This document shows positions 28,838-37,241 of a stretch of 64,000 bases of DNA, piece after piece. A program made the position numbers and the translations under genes. Under the pieces are notes generated by a model. The model saw only the letters and a program-made list of their open reading frames with translations. It ran no database searches and was not told where the DNA came from. This DNA comes from JAENVU01 sp038250905 (lineage in GTDB: Bacteria; Actinomycetota; Acidimicrobiia; IMCC26256; JAENVU01). Numbering within the stretch: the first letter of the stretch is position 1; every line of letters starts with the position of its first letter. The DNA is taken from contig JBBSBV010000021.1 of NCBI GenBank assembly GCA_038250905.1, forward strand, positions 13,324 to 77,323. The letters are read 5' to 3'.

Positions 28838-28900
28838 TTCGACACGCGTTCTGGTCGCTCAGGAGTGCGAGTCGCGCTCACGAAGCGGGGAGGAGGCGGG

Positions 28901-29839
28901 TCAGACGGCGAGGAGGTCCCGCGCGCCGGTGTCGGCGGACGGGTGACGCAGCTTGCTCATCGCGCGGGCCTCGATCTGGCGGATCCGCTCGCGGGTGAGG
29001 TTGAAGTACTCCCCCACCTCTTCGAGGGTCCGGGGCTCGCCCCGGTCCAGACCGAACCGCAACGCCAGGATCTGGCGCTCCCGCTCGTCGAGCGGCGACA
29101 GCAGCTTCTCGATCTCGGCCGGCAACAGTGCCGTGGCCGCGACCTCGAACGGCGACTCCGCCGAACGGTCCTCGACGATGTCGCCGAGTTCGGCGTCGCC
29201 GTCTTCCCGGAGCGGCTCGCTCAGCGAGAGTGGCTCGGCCGCGAAGCGCAGGGCCTCGGTGACCTTGTCCTCGGGCATCTCGACTTCGGTGGAGAGTTCG
29301 GCGAGGGTGGCGGGCCGACCCAGCTTGAGCTCCAGGCGCGAGCGCGCCTTCTGCAGGCGCGCCAGCGTGTCGCCGGCGTGGACCGGCAGCCGGATGGTGC
29401 GGCCGGTGTTGGCGATACCACGGGTGATGGCCTGGCGGATCCACCACGTCGCGTAGGTGGAGAACTTGAAGCCCTTGCGCCAGTCGAACTTCTCGACCGC
29501 GTGCATGAGGCCGAGGTTGCCCTCCTGGATCAGGTCGAGGAGCGGGAGGCCCGACGCCTGGTACTTCTTGGCGATCGAGACGACGAGGCGGAGGTTCGAC
29601 TGGACGAACGTGCGCTCGGCATCGTCACCGACGCGGATGTTCTTGCGGATCTCGCGCTTCTTGGTCGCGGTCAGGCCCTTGCCGCCGGCCTCGAGTTCGG
29701 CGCGCGCTTCTTTGCCCACTTCGATCTGCTGGGCGAGGCGAACCTCGTCGTCCTTGGTCAGAAGGGGGTATTGCCCGATATCGGTGAGATAGAGCCGAAC
29801 CAGGTCTTCTTCGTCGCGCTCAACGCGTTCCTTGGCCAA
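28901..29839 (-). CDS. Sigma-70 family RNA polymerase sigma factor (group 1/2, SigB/HrdB-like), TTG start
   Basis: 312 residues. It begins LVRLYLTDIGQYPLL (region 1.2) and lacks region 1.1. Region 2 is nearly canonical (NLRLVVSIAKKYQASGLPLL, then GFKFSTYATWWIRQAI). Region 3 starts RLPVHAGDTLARLQKAR, and region 4 ends in the helix-turn-helix LEEVGEYFNLTRERIRQIEA. Length and motifs fit a group 2 or short primary-like sigma. The start is TTG at 29839 with GGAG 10 nt upstream; no better ATG or GTG exists in the region 1.2 context. A space with three DnaA boxes separates it from the divergent gene. Confidence 0.93.
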   Translation of the reverse strand: MAKERVERDEEDLVRLYLTDIGQYPLLTKDDEVRLAQQIEVGKEARAELEAGGKGLTATKKREIRKNIRVGDDAERTFVQSNLRLVVSIAKKYQASGLPLLDLIQEGNLGLMHAVEKFDWRKGFKFSTYATWWIRQAITRGIANTGRTIRLPVHAGDTLARLQKARSRLELKLGRPATLAELSTEVEMPEDKVTEALRFAAEPLSLSEPLREDGDAELGDIVEDRSAESPFEVAATALLPAEIEKLLSPLDERERQILALRFGLDRGEPRTLEEVGEYFNLTRERIRQIEARAMSKLRHPSADTGARDLLAV

Positions 29840-29866
29840 GAAAATCGGTCTCCGAAACTTGAAACT

Positions 29867-29992
29867 TGTGGATAAACAACAACGCAGGAGTGGGGATCGA
29901 TGTTCCCGGTCCCGTTCAGGGTCACGCTGCAGTGGGTCCCCTACGATACAGACCCCGTCAAGGACGTTTATCCACAGTGTGCTGTGGATAAA
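29867..29992. promoter_or_regulatory. Three perfect DnaA boxes, two as an inverted pair, between sigma factor and monooxygenase genes
   Basis: TTATCCACA occurs at 29867-29875 (minus), 29968-29976 (plus) and 29983-29991 (minus). The last two form a perfect inverted repeat TTTATCCACAG-TGTG-CTGTGGATAAA at 29967-29992, which could also fold as a hairpin in RNA. The boxes match the consensus at all nine bases. No dnaA, dnaN or rnpA is nearby, so this is not a classical oriC. Regulation of the sigma factor, or of the gene at 30013, by DnaA is inferred. Confidence 0.6.
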
Positions 29993-30012
29993 TCCGCTTC
30001 ACAGGAGGTTCC

Positions 30013-30330
30013 GTGGCAGAAGTGGAGATCAGCGTAGTCGCCGGCCTCTTTCAGGCTCGCAGCGGAAAAGAGGCCGAACTCGCGGCGGTCCTCGCCCGCT
30101 ACGTGGTGCTGACCCGTTCGGTCACCGGCTGTCGCAACGTCGATCTGGTCATCTCCGCCTCGACGGCGGGGCGATTCCTGATCTTCGAGAAGTGGGACGA
30201 CGCCGACGCGCAGCGTGGTCACCTCAACACCGACACGATGATCACCATGGCCACGCAGTCGGCGCCGTTGCTCGCCGGTCCGCCGGACCTCGAGCTCTAC
30301 GACGTGATTTCGGCCCACGACCTCGAGTGA
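30013..30330 (+). CDS. Antibiotic biosynthesis monooxygenase (ABM) domain protein
   Basis: 105 residues from the GTG at 30013 with a perfect AGGAGG 6 nt upstream. A dimeric alpha/beta-barrel (ferredoxin-like) fold is suggested by VAGLFQARSGKEAELAAVLA ... GCRNVDLVIS ... FLIFEKWDDADAQRGHL. These small proteins oxidise quinone-like substrates or detoxify reactive compounds without cofactor, but many have no known substrate. A palindromic DnaA-box pair lies 20 bp upstream of the start. Confidence 0.8.
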   Translation: MAEVEISVVAGLFQARSGKEAELAAVLARYVVLTRSVTGCRNVDLVISASTAGRFLIFEKWDDADAQRGHLNTDTMITMATQSAPLLAGPPDLELYDVISAHDLE

Positions 30331-30360
30331 GCGGGACCCGGGCTCGCTCGGATCGCAGCG

Positions 30361-30981
30361 TCAGGTCGCGGCGACCGGCCGCAGAGTTTCCTTGCGCAAT
30401 GACTTCTTGCGCTCGGGCCGGGTATCGGCGGCCGCCAGCTCGTCTGCGAGTGCGTGCAGCTCGGCCCAGCTGATCGGTGCACCCGACCACAGCCGTTCGA
30501 ACGCGGCGTCGGACACGTCGTTGAACCCGCCGTAGAGCCGGAACGTGTACCGACGGCGTTGCTCCCGCACGGGGAATCCGAGGGCCTGGAGCCGTCCCTC
30601 GGCGTAGGCCTCCCAGAGGGTGCGCTGCCGATCGTCGATCTCCTCGTCGGCCGGCGCGTCGGCGAACCCGCCCCCGATCCGGTCCTTGGCCCGCAGCAGC
30701 GCGGATCCGAGTTCGACCCGGGTGTGGTCGACCGAGAGCCCCGTCTGACGTTGGGGACTCTCGAAGCAACCGCCGGTGAACCAGAGCGAGGCGGTGCCGT
30801 CGGCGACATTCACGAGCGACGCCGTGAGCGGGTGTGGGAGCACCTCGTCGACGTCGACGCTGACGTCGACATCGGCGGGGAACCCGACCTCCCTCATCGT
30901 CTGCTCGATCAGGCCGCGAACCTCGTCGGCGTCGAACTTGACCAGCGTGAACTCGGCCGGGGTGAGCGAGACGTTGCTCAC
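30361..30981 (-). CDS. Conserved hypothetical protein linked to ferritin-like genes
   Basis: 206 residues from the GTG at 30981 (VSNVSLTPAEFTLVKFDADE). A first domain (about 1-85) is acidic and beta-rich (VDVSVDVDEVLPHPLTASLVN) and a second is helical with RRRYTFRLYGGFNDVSDAAF and a basic C-terminus (RPERKKSLRKETLRP). No family is recognised. It is 88 bp downstream of the first of two ferritin-like genes on the same strand and is probably part of their transcript. Confidence 0.65.
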   Translation of the reverse strand: MSNVSLTPAEFTLVKFDADEVRGLIEQTMREVGFPADVDVSVDVDEVLPHPLTASLVNVADGTASLWFTGGCFESPQRQTGLSVDHTRVELGSALLRAKDRIGGGFADAPADEEIDDRQRTLWEAYAEGRLQALGFPVREQRRRYTFRLYGGFNDVSDAAFERLWSGAPISWAELHALADELAAADTRPERKKSLRKETLRPVAAT

Positions 30982-31069
30982 GACTTGTCCCCTCTTGGCC
31001 CTGCGGGCCGGGCCGGTCGGGCCCCGCTCCGCCCCACGGGAACGAAGGTCGATGGCGTGCGGGCGTCGC

Positions 31070-31879
31070 TCACGAGCTGCCGGCGACCATCGCCTGCGCG
31101 TCGGCCTGGGCCTGCGCGGCGATCTCGGCGAGCTCGTCGATCTCGTCGGTCGAGAAGCCGGCCATGCTGCGGAAGTTGCGCGCGAGCTGGATCGGGTTGT
31201 CGTCCGACTCACCGCGGAAGCCACCGAGGCTGAAGAGCTTGTCGACGGTCCGCTGGAAGTCGAGGGCCCGCTCGCGACGCTCGGGGTCGTCGGCCGTGAG
31301 CCGGCGCAGCCAGTCGGAGCCCATCTTCACGTGGGTGACCTCGTCGGCGAGCATCCAGTCTTCGCAGAACTCGAGCACCGGGTCGCCGGACAGGTCGCCG
31401 AACTCGCGCATCGTGTTGAACACGTCGATCGCGAGTCCCTCGAGCGCGCGGTTCACGCCGCAGAGCCGCAGGATCGGGTCGGGTGCGCAGGCGGCCTCGT
31501 ACAGGAACGTGGCCTCGGAGTACTCGCCGATCTCGGTGCCCATCCAGTCGCCGAGCTTGACCGAGATCTCGACGTGCCGGCTCTCGTCCCAGCACTGACG
31601 GGCCATGTCGAGCTTGAGCGCGAACGGCGCCTGCTCGTCGTCGAAGTCGAACGTGGTGCGACCGGCGCCCTCGAGCGCCTGGATCTCGCCGGTGAAGATG
31701 CCGTGCATCAGGTTCCGAGCCCGGTCGGCGGCCGCGGGCCGCTGGGGCTCGAGCCGTGCGGATCCGAGGTCTCGCTCACCGATCTTCTGGTTCCGCGGGT
31801 CCATCACCTGATCCATGATGGAGGTGCGGACGAAGCGCGAGTCGCGCGCCAACATCTCGGGGGGCAGTTGCTTCCTCAT
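31070..31879 (-). CDS. Ferritin-like diiron protein (DUF455/MiaE-like fold)
   Basis: 269 residues, mostly helical. The expected carboxylate-histidine ligand set of a diiron ferritin-like bundle can be read: Glu in TGEIQALEGAG, ExxH in CWDESRHVEI, Glu in NRALEGLAIDVF, and a second ExxH in LADEVTHVKMG. The spacing fits a four-helix bundle oxidase, hydroxylase or N-oxygenase rather than an iron-storage ferritin. The substrate is unknown. Its ATG overlaps the stop of the upstream gene (31876-31879), implying a complex of the two products. Confidence 0.75.
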   Translation of the reverse strand: MRKQLPPEMLARDSRFVRTSIMDQVMDPRNQKIGERDLGSARLEPQRPAAADRARNLMHGIFTGEIQALEGAGRTTFDFDDEQAPFALKLDMARQCWDESRHVEISVKLGDWMGTEIGEYSEATFLYEAACAPDPILRLCGVNRALEGLAIDVFNTMREFGDLSGDPVLEFCEDWMLADEVTHVKMGSDWLRRLTADDPERRERALDFQRTVDKLFSLGGFRGESDDNPIQLARNFRSMAGFSTDEIDELAEIAAQAQADAQAMVAGSS

Positions 31880-32532
31880 GCCGAGGCTCCTTCGGTTGCT
31901 GGAACGGCACCAAGAGTACCTGGCCCCGCGATACCACCGGCCGCGAGCACGAGCGTTTCCAGCTCGGTCTGGCGTCGGGCTGCCCGCTCTACGTCTTCGG
32001 GCGTTTCGATCAGTGACTGGAGGAGCATCTCGCCCTCGCGCCAGTCCTCGAACTCGTCCTGCAGCATGAAGTTCAGCGACCGTTGGGTGGGCGAATCGGT
32101 GATCCGGCTCGTCGCGTTCATGTGGTACGTGTACGCGGCGATCTTGCGGGGCAGCAGCACCCGGAACACACCGACGAGCTTCTCGATGGTGTGCTCGGGC
32201 GCCTCGGGCTCGCGCAGCGCGTCAACGAACGCCACCATCTCCGGGTTCGCCGGTTCGCAGAGCCGATCGGTGTTCATCTCACGCAGTTCCGGCAGCCGCT
32301 TGTCCATCAGCTCCGCGTGCCACGCGTGGTGGTAGCAGTGGCGACCCAGCACCAGCTTCACGTCGAGCTCGGGGACGGTGGCCACCCAACCGCCGAGGGC
32401 TTCGAACAGTCGCATCTCGAGCCACTTGTAGGTGCCGACCCGGCGGGCCGATTCCTCGACGGTGAAGATGCCCGGAAGCTCCCGGCGGTCCCACGGGGCG
32501 AAGGCCGCACGCGGCTTGAACGGGTCGGACAT
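31876..32532 (-). CDS. Ferritin-like partner protein
   Basis: 218 residues, helical, with TYKWLEMRLFEALGGW, a histidine-rich helix RHCYHHAWHAELMDKRL and QDEFEDWREGEM. Some Glu/His ligands are present but the two ExxH motifs are not complete, so it looks like a divergent or non-catalytic partner of the 31070-31879 protein, whose gene it overlaps by 4 bp. A promoter-like TTGACC and a CRP-type palindrome lie 73-98 bp upstream. No function is known. Confidence 0.65.
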   Translation of the reverse strand: MSDPFKPRAAFAPWDRRELPGIFTVEESARRVGTYKWLEMRLFEALGGWVATVPELDVKLVLGRHCYHHAWHAELMDKRLPELREMNTDRLCEPANPEMVAFVDALREPEAPEHTIEKLVGVFRVLLPRKIAAYTYHMNATSRITDSPTQRSLNFMLQDEFEDWREGEMLLQSLIETPEDVERAARRQTELETLVLAAGGIAGPGTLGAVPATEGASA

Positions 32533-32604
32533 GAGCGACGGCTCCGATGTTTCGCGGGCCCCGAGACAGGGATCACGCGCATTCTTCGTCTCGTGGGATC
32601 AATC

Positions 32605-32630
32605 GGTCAAGCACGGGTGACGCGCGTCAC
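32605..32630 (-). promoter_or_regulatory. Perfect 14-bp palindrome next to a -35-like box upstream of the ferritin-like operon
   Basis: GTGACGCGCGTCAC at 32617-32630 is a perfect palindrome with the GTGA-N6-TCAC layout of CRP/FNR sites. On the minus strand TTGACC (32610-32605) follows 6 nt later, with an AAGAAT-like -10 about 18 nt on. The binding protein is unknown. Confidence 0.45.
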
Positions 32631-32727
32631 GTCCCTCTCGTCTCTTCGCCCACGCTCCTGATGGGCGGTCCCCACGCGAACGCGAGGGCGAGTCCCGGCG
32701 TGTACGGGCGGAGCCGCCCGAGCACCG

Positions 32728-34437
32728 TTACCCGGGCCAGCGGTTGGTGAGTGGGAGTCGTCGGTCCTTGCCGAACGCCTTCGGCGAGACCCGAACGCCG
32801 GGCGCGGCCTGGCGGCGTTTGTACTCGCTGCGGTCCACGAGTCCTGCGACGCGCACCACGGTTTCGCGGTCGAATCCCGCCGCCACCAGGTCGGCGATCG
32901 AGCGGTCCTCCTCGACGTACCCCTCGAGGATCGCGTCCAGCACCGGGTAGGGCGGGAGGGAGTCGTCGTCGCGCTGGTCGGGTCGCAACTCCGCGCTCGG
33001 CGGCTTCTCGATCACGGTGCGCGGGACGATCTCGCGGTCCAAGCGACGGTTGAGGTCCTCGCACAGCGCGTAGACCACCATCTTGGACACGTCCTTGATC
33101 ACCGCGAACCCACCGGCCATGTCGCCGTAGAGAGTGCTGTACCCGGTGGCCATCTCGCTCTTGTTGCCGGTGGTGAGCACCAGCCACCCGAACTGGTTGG
33201 AGATCGTCATGAGGATCGTGCCGCGGATCCGGGCCTGCAGGTTCTCCTCCGCGAGTCCCGGCTCGGTCCCCGCGAATGCGTCGGCCAGCATCTCGGTGAA
33301 CGCCGCGTGCGCGGGCTCGATGGGGACGGTCAGCGTCGGGATGCCGAGTGCGGCCGCGAGTTGCTCGGAGTCGGTGACACTCCCCTCGCTCGAATACCGC
33401 GACGGCATGAGCACCCCCGTGACGCGATCCGCGCCGAGCGCGTCGACCGCGACCGCGGCGACGAGCGAGGAGTCGATGCCTCCGGACAGTCCGAGCACCA
33501 CGTGGGTGAACCCGTTCTTCACCATGTAGTCACGCGTGCCGAGGACGAGCGCGCAGTACACCTCGTGGATCGGATCGAGCAGCGGGTACACGCGTGCGGG
33601 CTTGGTCGGCATCCCGAGATGACCCTCGGTGACGACGACCTCCGGGAGCGGATCGACCCGCGGGCGTCCGATCGGCGGGCGACGATGCACGCTGCGTCGG
33701 AGGTCCAGATCGACGACCAGGAGGTCCTCCTCGAACTGACGGCCCCGCGCAACGAGGTGGCCCTTCTCGTCGAAGACCATCGAGGCACCGTCGAAGACGA
33801 GTTCGTCCTGTCCGCCGACGAGGTTCACGTAGAGGATGGCGGCCTGCGCGTCGGCGGCGCGCGTGGAGAGCATCGCCTCGCGCTCGTGCACCCGGCCCGC
33901 GTAATACGGCGACGCGTTGATGTTCACGATCAGTTCCGCGCCACCGTCGGCCTGGGTCACGATCGGACCCGTGGGACTCCACGCGTCCTCGCACACCGTC
34001 AGGCCCACGCGGAGCCCGGCGACGACGAACAACGGGCCGTCCACGGTCGACGGCTCGAAATACCGCTCCTCGTCGAACACTGCGTAGTTGGGCAGGAGAT
34101 GTTTGCGGTAGACGCCCAGGACCTCGCCGTGCGCACAGAGCGCGGCCGAGTTGGCCAACTCGCCGTCGGGCAGGAGTTCGGGAAAGCCGATGACCGCGGC
34201 GGTGTTCCCGGTGCGGGCGGCCACCTTCTGGAGGACCTCCGCGGCCTGGGCCACGAACGCCGGCCGCAGGAGCAGGTCCTCGGGCGGGTACCCGGTGACC
34301 GCGAGTTCCGGGAATGCGACGAGGTCGGCGTCGACCGCGGCAGCCCGCTCGTAGGCGTCGAGGATGCGTGCCTCGTTGCCCGCGAGATCACCGACGACGA
34401 GGTTGAGTTGGGCGCCGGCCACCCGGATGCGAGGCAT
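32728..34437 (-). CDS. nadE: Glutamine-dependent NAD+ synthase
   Basis: Converts nicotinic acid adenine dinucleotide to NAD+ using glutamine and ATP. 569 residues. The N-terminal nitrilase-type amidase domain (1-about 270) has the Glu-Lys-Cys triad in AFPELAVTGYPPED, YRKHLLPNY and LTVCEDAW. The C-terminal synthetase domain starts with the ATP loop LGLSGGIDSSLVA and includes GNKSEMATGYSTLYGDMAGG. TAACCT lies exactly 6 nt before the ATG, a leaderless arrangement. Confidence 0.97.
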   Translation of the reverse strand: MPRIRVAGAQLNLVVGDLAGNEARILDAYERAAAVDADLVAFPELAVTGYPPEDLLLRPAFVAQAAEVLQKVAARTGNTAAVIGFPELLPDGELANSAALCAHGEVLGVYRKHLLPNYAVFDEERYFEPSTVDGPLFVVAGLRVGLTVCEDAWSPTGPIVTQADGGAELIVNINASPYYAGRVHEREAMLSTRAADAQAAILYVNLVGGQDELVFDGASMVFDEKGHLVARGRQFEEDLLVVDLDLRRSVHRRPPIGRPRVDPLPEVVVTEGHLGMPTKPARVYPLLDPIHEVYCALVLGTRDYMVKNGFTHVVLGLSGGIDSSLVAAVAVDALGADRVTGVLMPSRYSSEGSVTDSEQLAAALGIPTLTVPIEPAHAAFTEMLADAFAGTEPGLAEENLQARIRGTILMTISNQFGWLVLTTGNKSEMATGYSTLYGDMAGGFAVIKDVSKMVVYALCEDLNRRLDREIVPRTVIEKPPSAELRPDQRDDDSLPPYPVLDAILEGYVEEDRSIADLVAAGFDRETVVRVAGLVDRSEYKRRQAAPGVRVSPKAFGKDRRLPLTNRWPG

Positions 34438-34443
34438 CGCGCA

Positions 34444-34449
34444 AGGTTA
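34444..34449 (-). promoter_or_regulatory. -10 box of a leaderless promoter (nadE)
   Basis: TAACCT (34449-34444), then 6 nt, then the ATG at 34437. Confidence 0.5.
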
Positions 34450-34477
34450 CGGGGCGCCCCGGCCGCCGGACCGAGCG

Positions 34478-34954
34478 TCAGCCTTCGGCCACGGCCTTGA
34501 GCCGGGCGAGGCCCTTCTCGAAGTCGGGGCCGATGGCCTTGTCCATACTCATGAACAGGCCCATCACCCGCGTGCCGAAGGTCTTGGGCCCGGTCATCGA
34601 CCAGGTCACGCGGGTTCCGTCGCCTTCGGGGTCCAGCACGAACCGAACGGTGCCCTCGGACTTGAACGGCTTGAAGAACTCGATCGTGATCGTGAGGTCG
34701 GACGGCGATTGCACCTCGGCGATCACCATGCGACCCTCCCCGGCCTTCCGGTTACCGATCCACTCGTAGCGGGCACCGACGCCGGACTCGGACCCGGCGT
34801 AGGTGCGCTGGAGGTTGGGGTCCTTGTCTTCCCACGGCGACCACGCCGCCCAGTGGTGGAAGTCCTCCAGTTGGCGGAAGATCGCTTCGGGCGAGGCCGA
34901 GATCGTGGTGCGACGCTCCACCTCGAACGTCGCCCTCGCGTCGGATCCGCTCAT
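34478..34954 (-). CDS. SRPBCC (START-like) domain protein
   Basis: 158 residues from the ATG at 34954, with AAAAGGAG 7 nt upstream; the longer open frame is a shadow of the divergent promoter region. The fold is indicated by FEVERRTTISASPEAIFRQL, WAAWSPWEDKDPNL, GVGARYEWIGN and the C-terminal helix FEKGLARLKAVAE. Such domains bind hydrophobic ligands in a helix-grip pocket; this subgroup (polyketide cyclase/dehydrase) has no fixed role. It is divergent from the thiolase gene. Confidence 0.85.
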   Translation of the reverse strand: MSGSDARATFEVERRTTISASPEAIFRQLEDFHHWAAWSPWEDKDPNLQRTYAGSESGVGARYEWIGNRKAGEGRMVIAEVQSPSDLTITIEFFKPFKSEGTVRFVLDPEGDGTRVTWSMTGPKTFGTRVMGLFMSMDKAIGPDFEKGLARLKAVAEG

Positions 34955-35114
34955 CACCGCTCCTTTTCCGTCGTGTCCGGCGGCGGAACGGTACCGGCCC
35001 CAGTCGGTTCCCGGGCGGCCCGGGTCGACAGGGCACGGTGGCCGCGTCGTACCCTTCGTCCGGCACCGGAGGCAATCGCCCCGGGAGCGAGTCCGGAGAG
35101 GAAGCGGGAGTCCC

Positions 35115-36311
35115 ATGGGTCGCAAGGTGTTCGTGATCGGCGTCGGTATGACCAAGTTCGAGAAGCCGGGCGGCAAGGACTGGGACTACCCGGACATGGC
35201 GAAGGAAGCGGGCACCAACGCGCTCACCGACGCGGGCATCGGCTACGACGAGATCGAGCAGGTCGCGGTGGGCTACTGCTACGGCGACTCGACCGCCGGG
35301 CAGCGGGCGCTCTACGAGATCGGGGTCAGCGGCGTCCCCGTCGTCAACGTCAACAACAACTGCGCCACCGGTTCGAGCGCGCTCTACCTCGCGAAGCGCT
35401 TCATCGAGGGCGGCCTCGCCGACTGCACCCTGGCGCTCGGGTTCGAGAAGATGGAGAAAGGCTCGCTCGGCATCAAGTACATGGACCGCGCGATGCCGAT
35501 GCAGCGCACCTTCGAGGCGATGAACGACAAGCGCGGCTTCACCCAGGCTCCGCCCGCGCCCCAGATGTTCGGCAACGCGGGTCGTGAGTACATGGAGCGC
35601 TACGGCGTGAAGGCCGAGAGCTTCGCCCGCATCGCCGAGAAGAACCACCGGCACTCGGCCAACAACCCGTACTCGCAGTTCCGCGACATCTACACGCTCG
35701 ACGAGATCCTCGCGTCGCCGATGGTGCACGAGCCGCTCACGAAGCTGCAGTGCTGTCCGACCTCCGACGGCTCGGCCGCCGCGATCCTCGCGAGCGAGGA
35801 GTTCGTCCGGTCGCACGGTCTCGAGGACCAGGCCGTCGAGATCATCGGCATGTCGATGAAGACCGACTTCCCGTCGAGCTTCGACTCCGGCAGCGACATG
35901 AAGTTCGTCGGGTTCGACATGACCCGTGCAGCCGCCAACGAGGTGTACGAGCAGTCCGGGTACGGGCCGACGGATGTCGACGTGATCGAGCTCCACGACT
36001 GCTTCTCGGCCAACGAGATGATCACCTACGAAGGTCTCGGCCTCTGCGCCGAGGGCGGCGCGGGCGAGCTCATCGACTCCGGTGCGGTCACCTACGGCGG
36101 CGACTGGGTCGTGAACCCGTCGGGCGGCCTGATCTCGAAGGGCCACCCCCTCGGCGCCACCGGTCTCGCGCAGTGCTCCGAACTCACCTGGCAGCTGCGC
36201 GGGACCGCCGACCAGCGTCAGGTCGACGGCGCGGAACTGGCGCTCCAGCACAACCTCGGCCTCGGCGGCGCGTGCGTCGTCGCGATGTACAAGAAGGCCG
36301 AGTTCGCCTGA
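35115..36311 (+). CDS. Thiolase-fold lipid-transfer protein (SCP-x type acetyl-CoA acetyltransferase family)
   Basis: 398 residues from the ATG at 35115. The thiolase elements are the nucleophile in NNNCATGSSAL (about residue 90), HDCFSANE, the catalytic His in ISKGHPLGATG and the C-terminal LGLGGACVV. The spacing is that of the SCP-x/lipid-transfer branch, which acts in beta-oxidation of branched or steroid side chains rather than of straight chains. The neighbours do not define a pathway. An inverted-repeat terminator follows at 36336-36385. Confidence 0.9.
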   Translation: MGRKVFVIGVGMTKFEKPGGKDWDYPDMAKEAGTNALTDAGIGYDEIEQVAVGYCYGDSTAGQRALYEIGVSGVPVVNVNNNCATGSSALYLAKRFIEGGLADCTLALGFEKMEKGSLGIKYMDRAMPMQRTFEAMNDKRGFTQAPPAPQMFGNAGREYMERYGVKAESFARIAEKNHRHSANNPYSQFRDIYTLDEILASPMVHEPLTKLQCCPTSDGSAAAILASEEFVRSHGLEDQAVEIIGMSMKTDFPSSFDSGSDMKFVGFDMTRAAANEVYEQSGYGPTDVDVIELHDCFSANEMITYEGLGLCAEGGAGELIDSGAVTYGGDWVVNPSGGLISKGHPLGATGLAQCSELTWQLRGTADQRQVDGAELALQHNLGLGGACVVAMYKKAEFA

Positions 36312-36335
36312 ACCCCACACCTGCCCCTCTTCCCG

Positions 36336-36385
36336 GTTCTTGTGCACGTTCTGCACGCCCTGGCGTGCAGCTTGTGCACGAGAAC
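36336..36385. terminator. Bidirectional terminator between convergent thiolase and SDR genes
   Basis: A 50-nt inverted repeat: outer arms GTTCTTGTGCAC and GTGCACGAGAAC (12 bp, one G-U), inner arms CTGCACGC and GCGTGCAG (8 bp, perfect) with a CCTG loop. It lies 24 nt past one stop codon and 13 nt past the other. Confidence 0.85.
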
Positions 36386-36398
36386 CTCGGATTGGGGG

Positions 36399-37181
36399 TT
36401 ACTTGCAGGTGCTGATGCCGCCGTCGACGGGGATGACGGCGCCGGTCACGTAGGTGGATGCGGGGCCTGCGAGGTAGACGGCGATGCCGGCCATGTCGGC
36501 CGGCTTGCCGATCCGCTTCATCGGGGCACTCGCCGCGATCGAGTCGCCGAACGCCTCGAGTGTCGCCGCCATCATCTTGGACTCGAACGGTCCCGGGGCG
36601 ATCGCGTTGACCGTGACCTTCGGTGCGAGGTGACGGGCGAGGTGGCGCGTCAGCTGGTGCACGCCGGCCTTGGCCGTCGAATACGAGTACGTCTCCATCA
36701 TCGGGACCTGGATGCCGTCGATCGACCCCACGTTGATGACGCGCGCCGGGTCGTCGTCGGTGGCGGCAGCGTCGAGCAGCGGGCGGAGGAACCGGGTGAG
36801 GTGGAACGGTCCCTTCACGTTGATGTTGAGCACGCGGTCCCACGCGGCATCGTCGTGGTCGGCGAGCGGCGCGCCCCAGGTGGCCCCGGCGTTGTTCACC
36901 AGGATGTGCAGCCGGTCGTCACGGCTCGCGATCTCATCCGCGAGGCGACGACACTCGGCCTCGGTCGACAGGTCGGCCGGGATCCCGATGCACTCGCCGT
37001 GCTCCGAGAGCGCGGCGGCCACCTCGGCACACACGTCGGCCTTCCGGGACGACACGTAGACCTTGACGCCCGCGCGCACGTAGGCCTCGGCGATCATGAG
37101 GCCGATGCCCCGGGTCCCACCCGTGATCACGGCGGTCTTGCCGCGGATGGAGAACAACTCGTTCAGTACGTCGTCGGTCAT
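36399..37181 (-). CDS. Short-chain dehydrogenase/reductase
   Basis: 260 residues from the ATG at 37181 with GAGGAGGGCTCA upstream; the longer open frame overlaps the next gene. Classical SDR: NAD(P) motif TGGTRGIG at about 18-25, NNAG at about 100, catalytic Ser and YSTAK (YxxxK) near 170, and a C-terminus with PVDGGISTCK. An Arg after the glycine motif (SSRKADV) favours NADPH. The substrate is unknown; the RhlG/FabG-like group fits best. Confidence 0.9.
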   Translation of the reverse strand: MTDDVLNELFSIRGKTAVITGGTRGIGLMIAEAYVRAGVKVYVSSRKADVCAEVAAALSEHGECIGIPADLSTEAECRRLADEIASRDDRLHILVNNAGATWGAPLADHDDAAWDRVLNINVKGPFHLTRFLRPLLDAAATDDDPARVINVGSIDGIQVPMMETYSYSTAKAGVHQLTRHLARHLAPKVTVNAIAPGPFESKMMAATLEAFGDSIAASAPMKRIGKPADMAGIAVYLAGPASTYVTGAVIPVDGGISTCK

Positions 37182-37241
37182 TGAGCCCTCCTCGAAAGCG
37201 ATCGGGACCGTAGCGCCCTCGGTGGTCCGGTACCGTCGTCG

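Noticed and set aside
29867..29992. Chromosomal origin of replication
   Set aside because: DnaA boxes are present, but there is no dnaA, dnaN, recF or rnpA/rpmH and no AT-rich unwinding region, so only a regulatory or titration role is kept.
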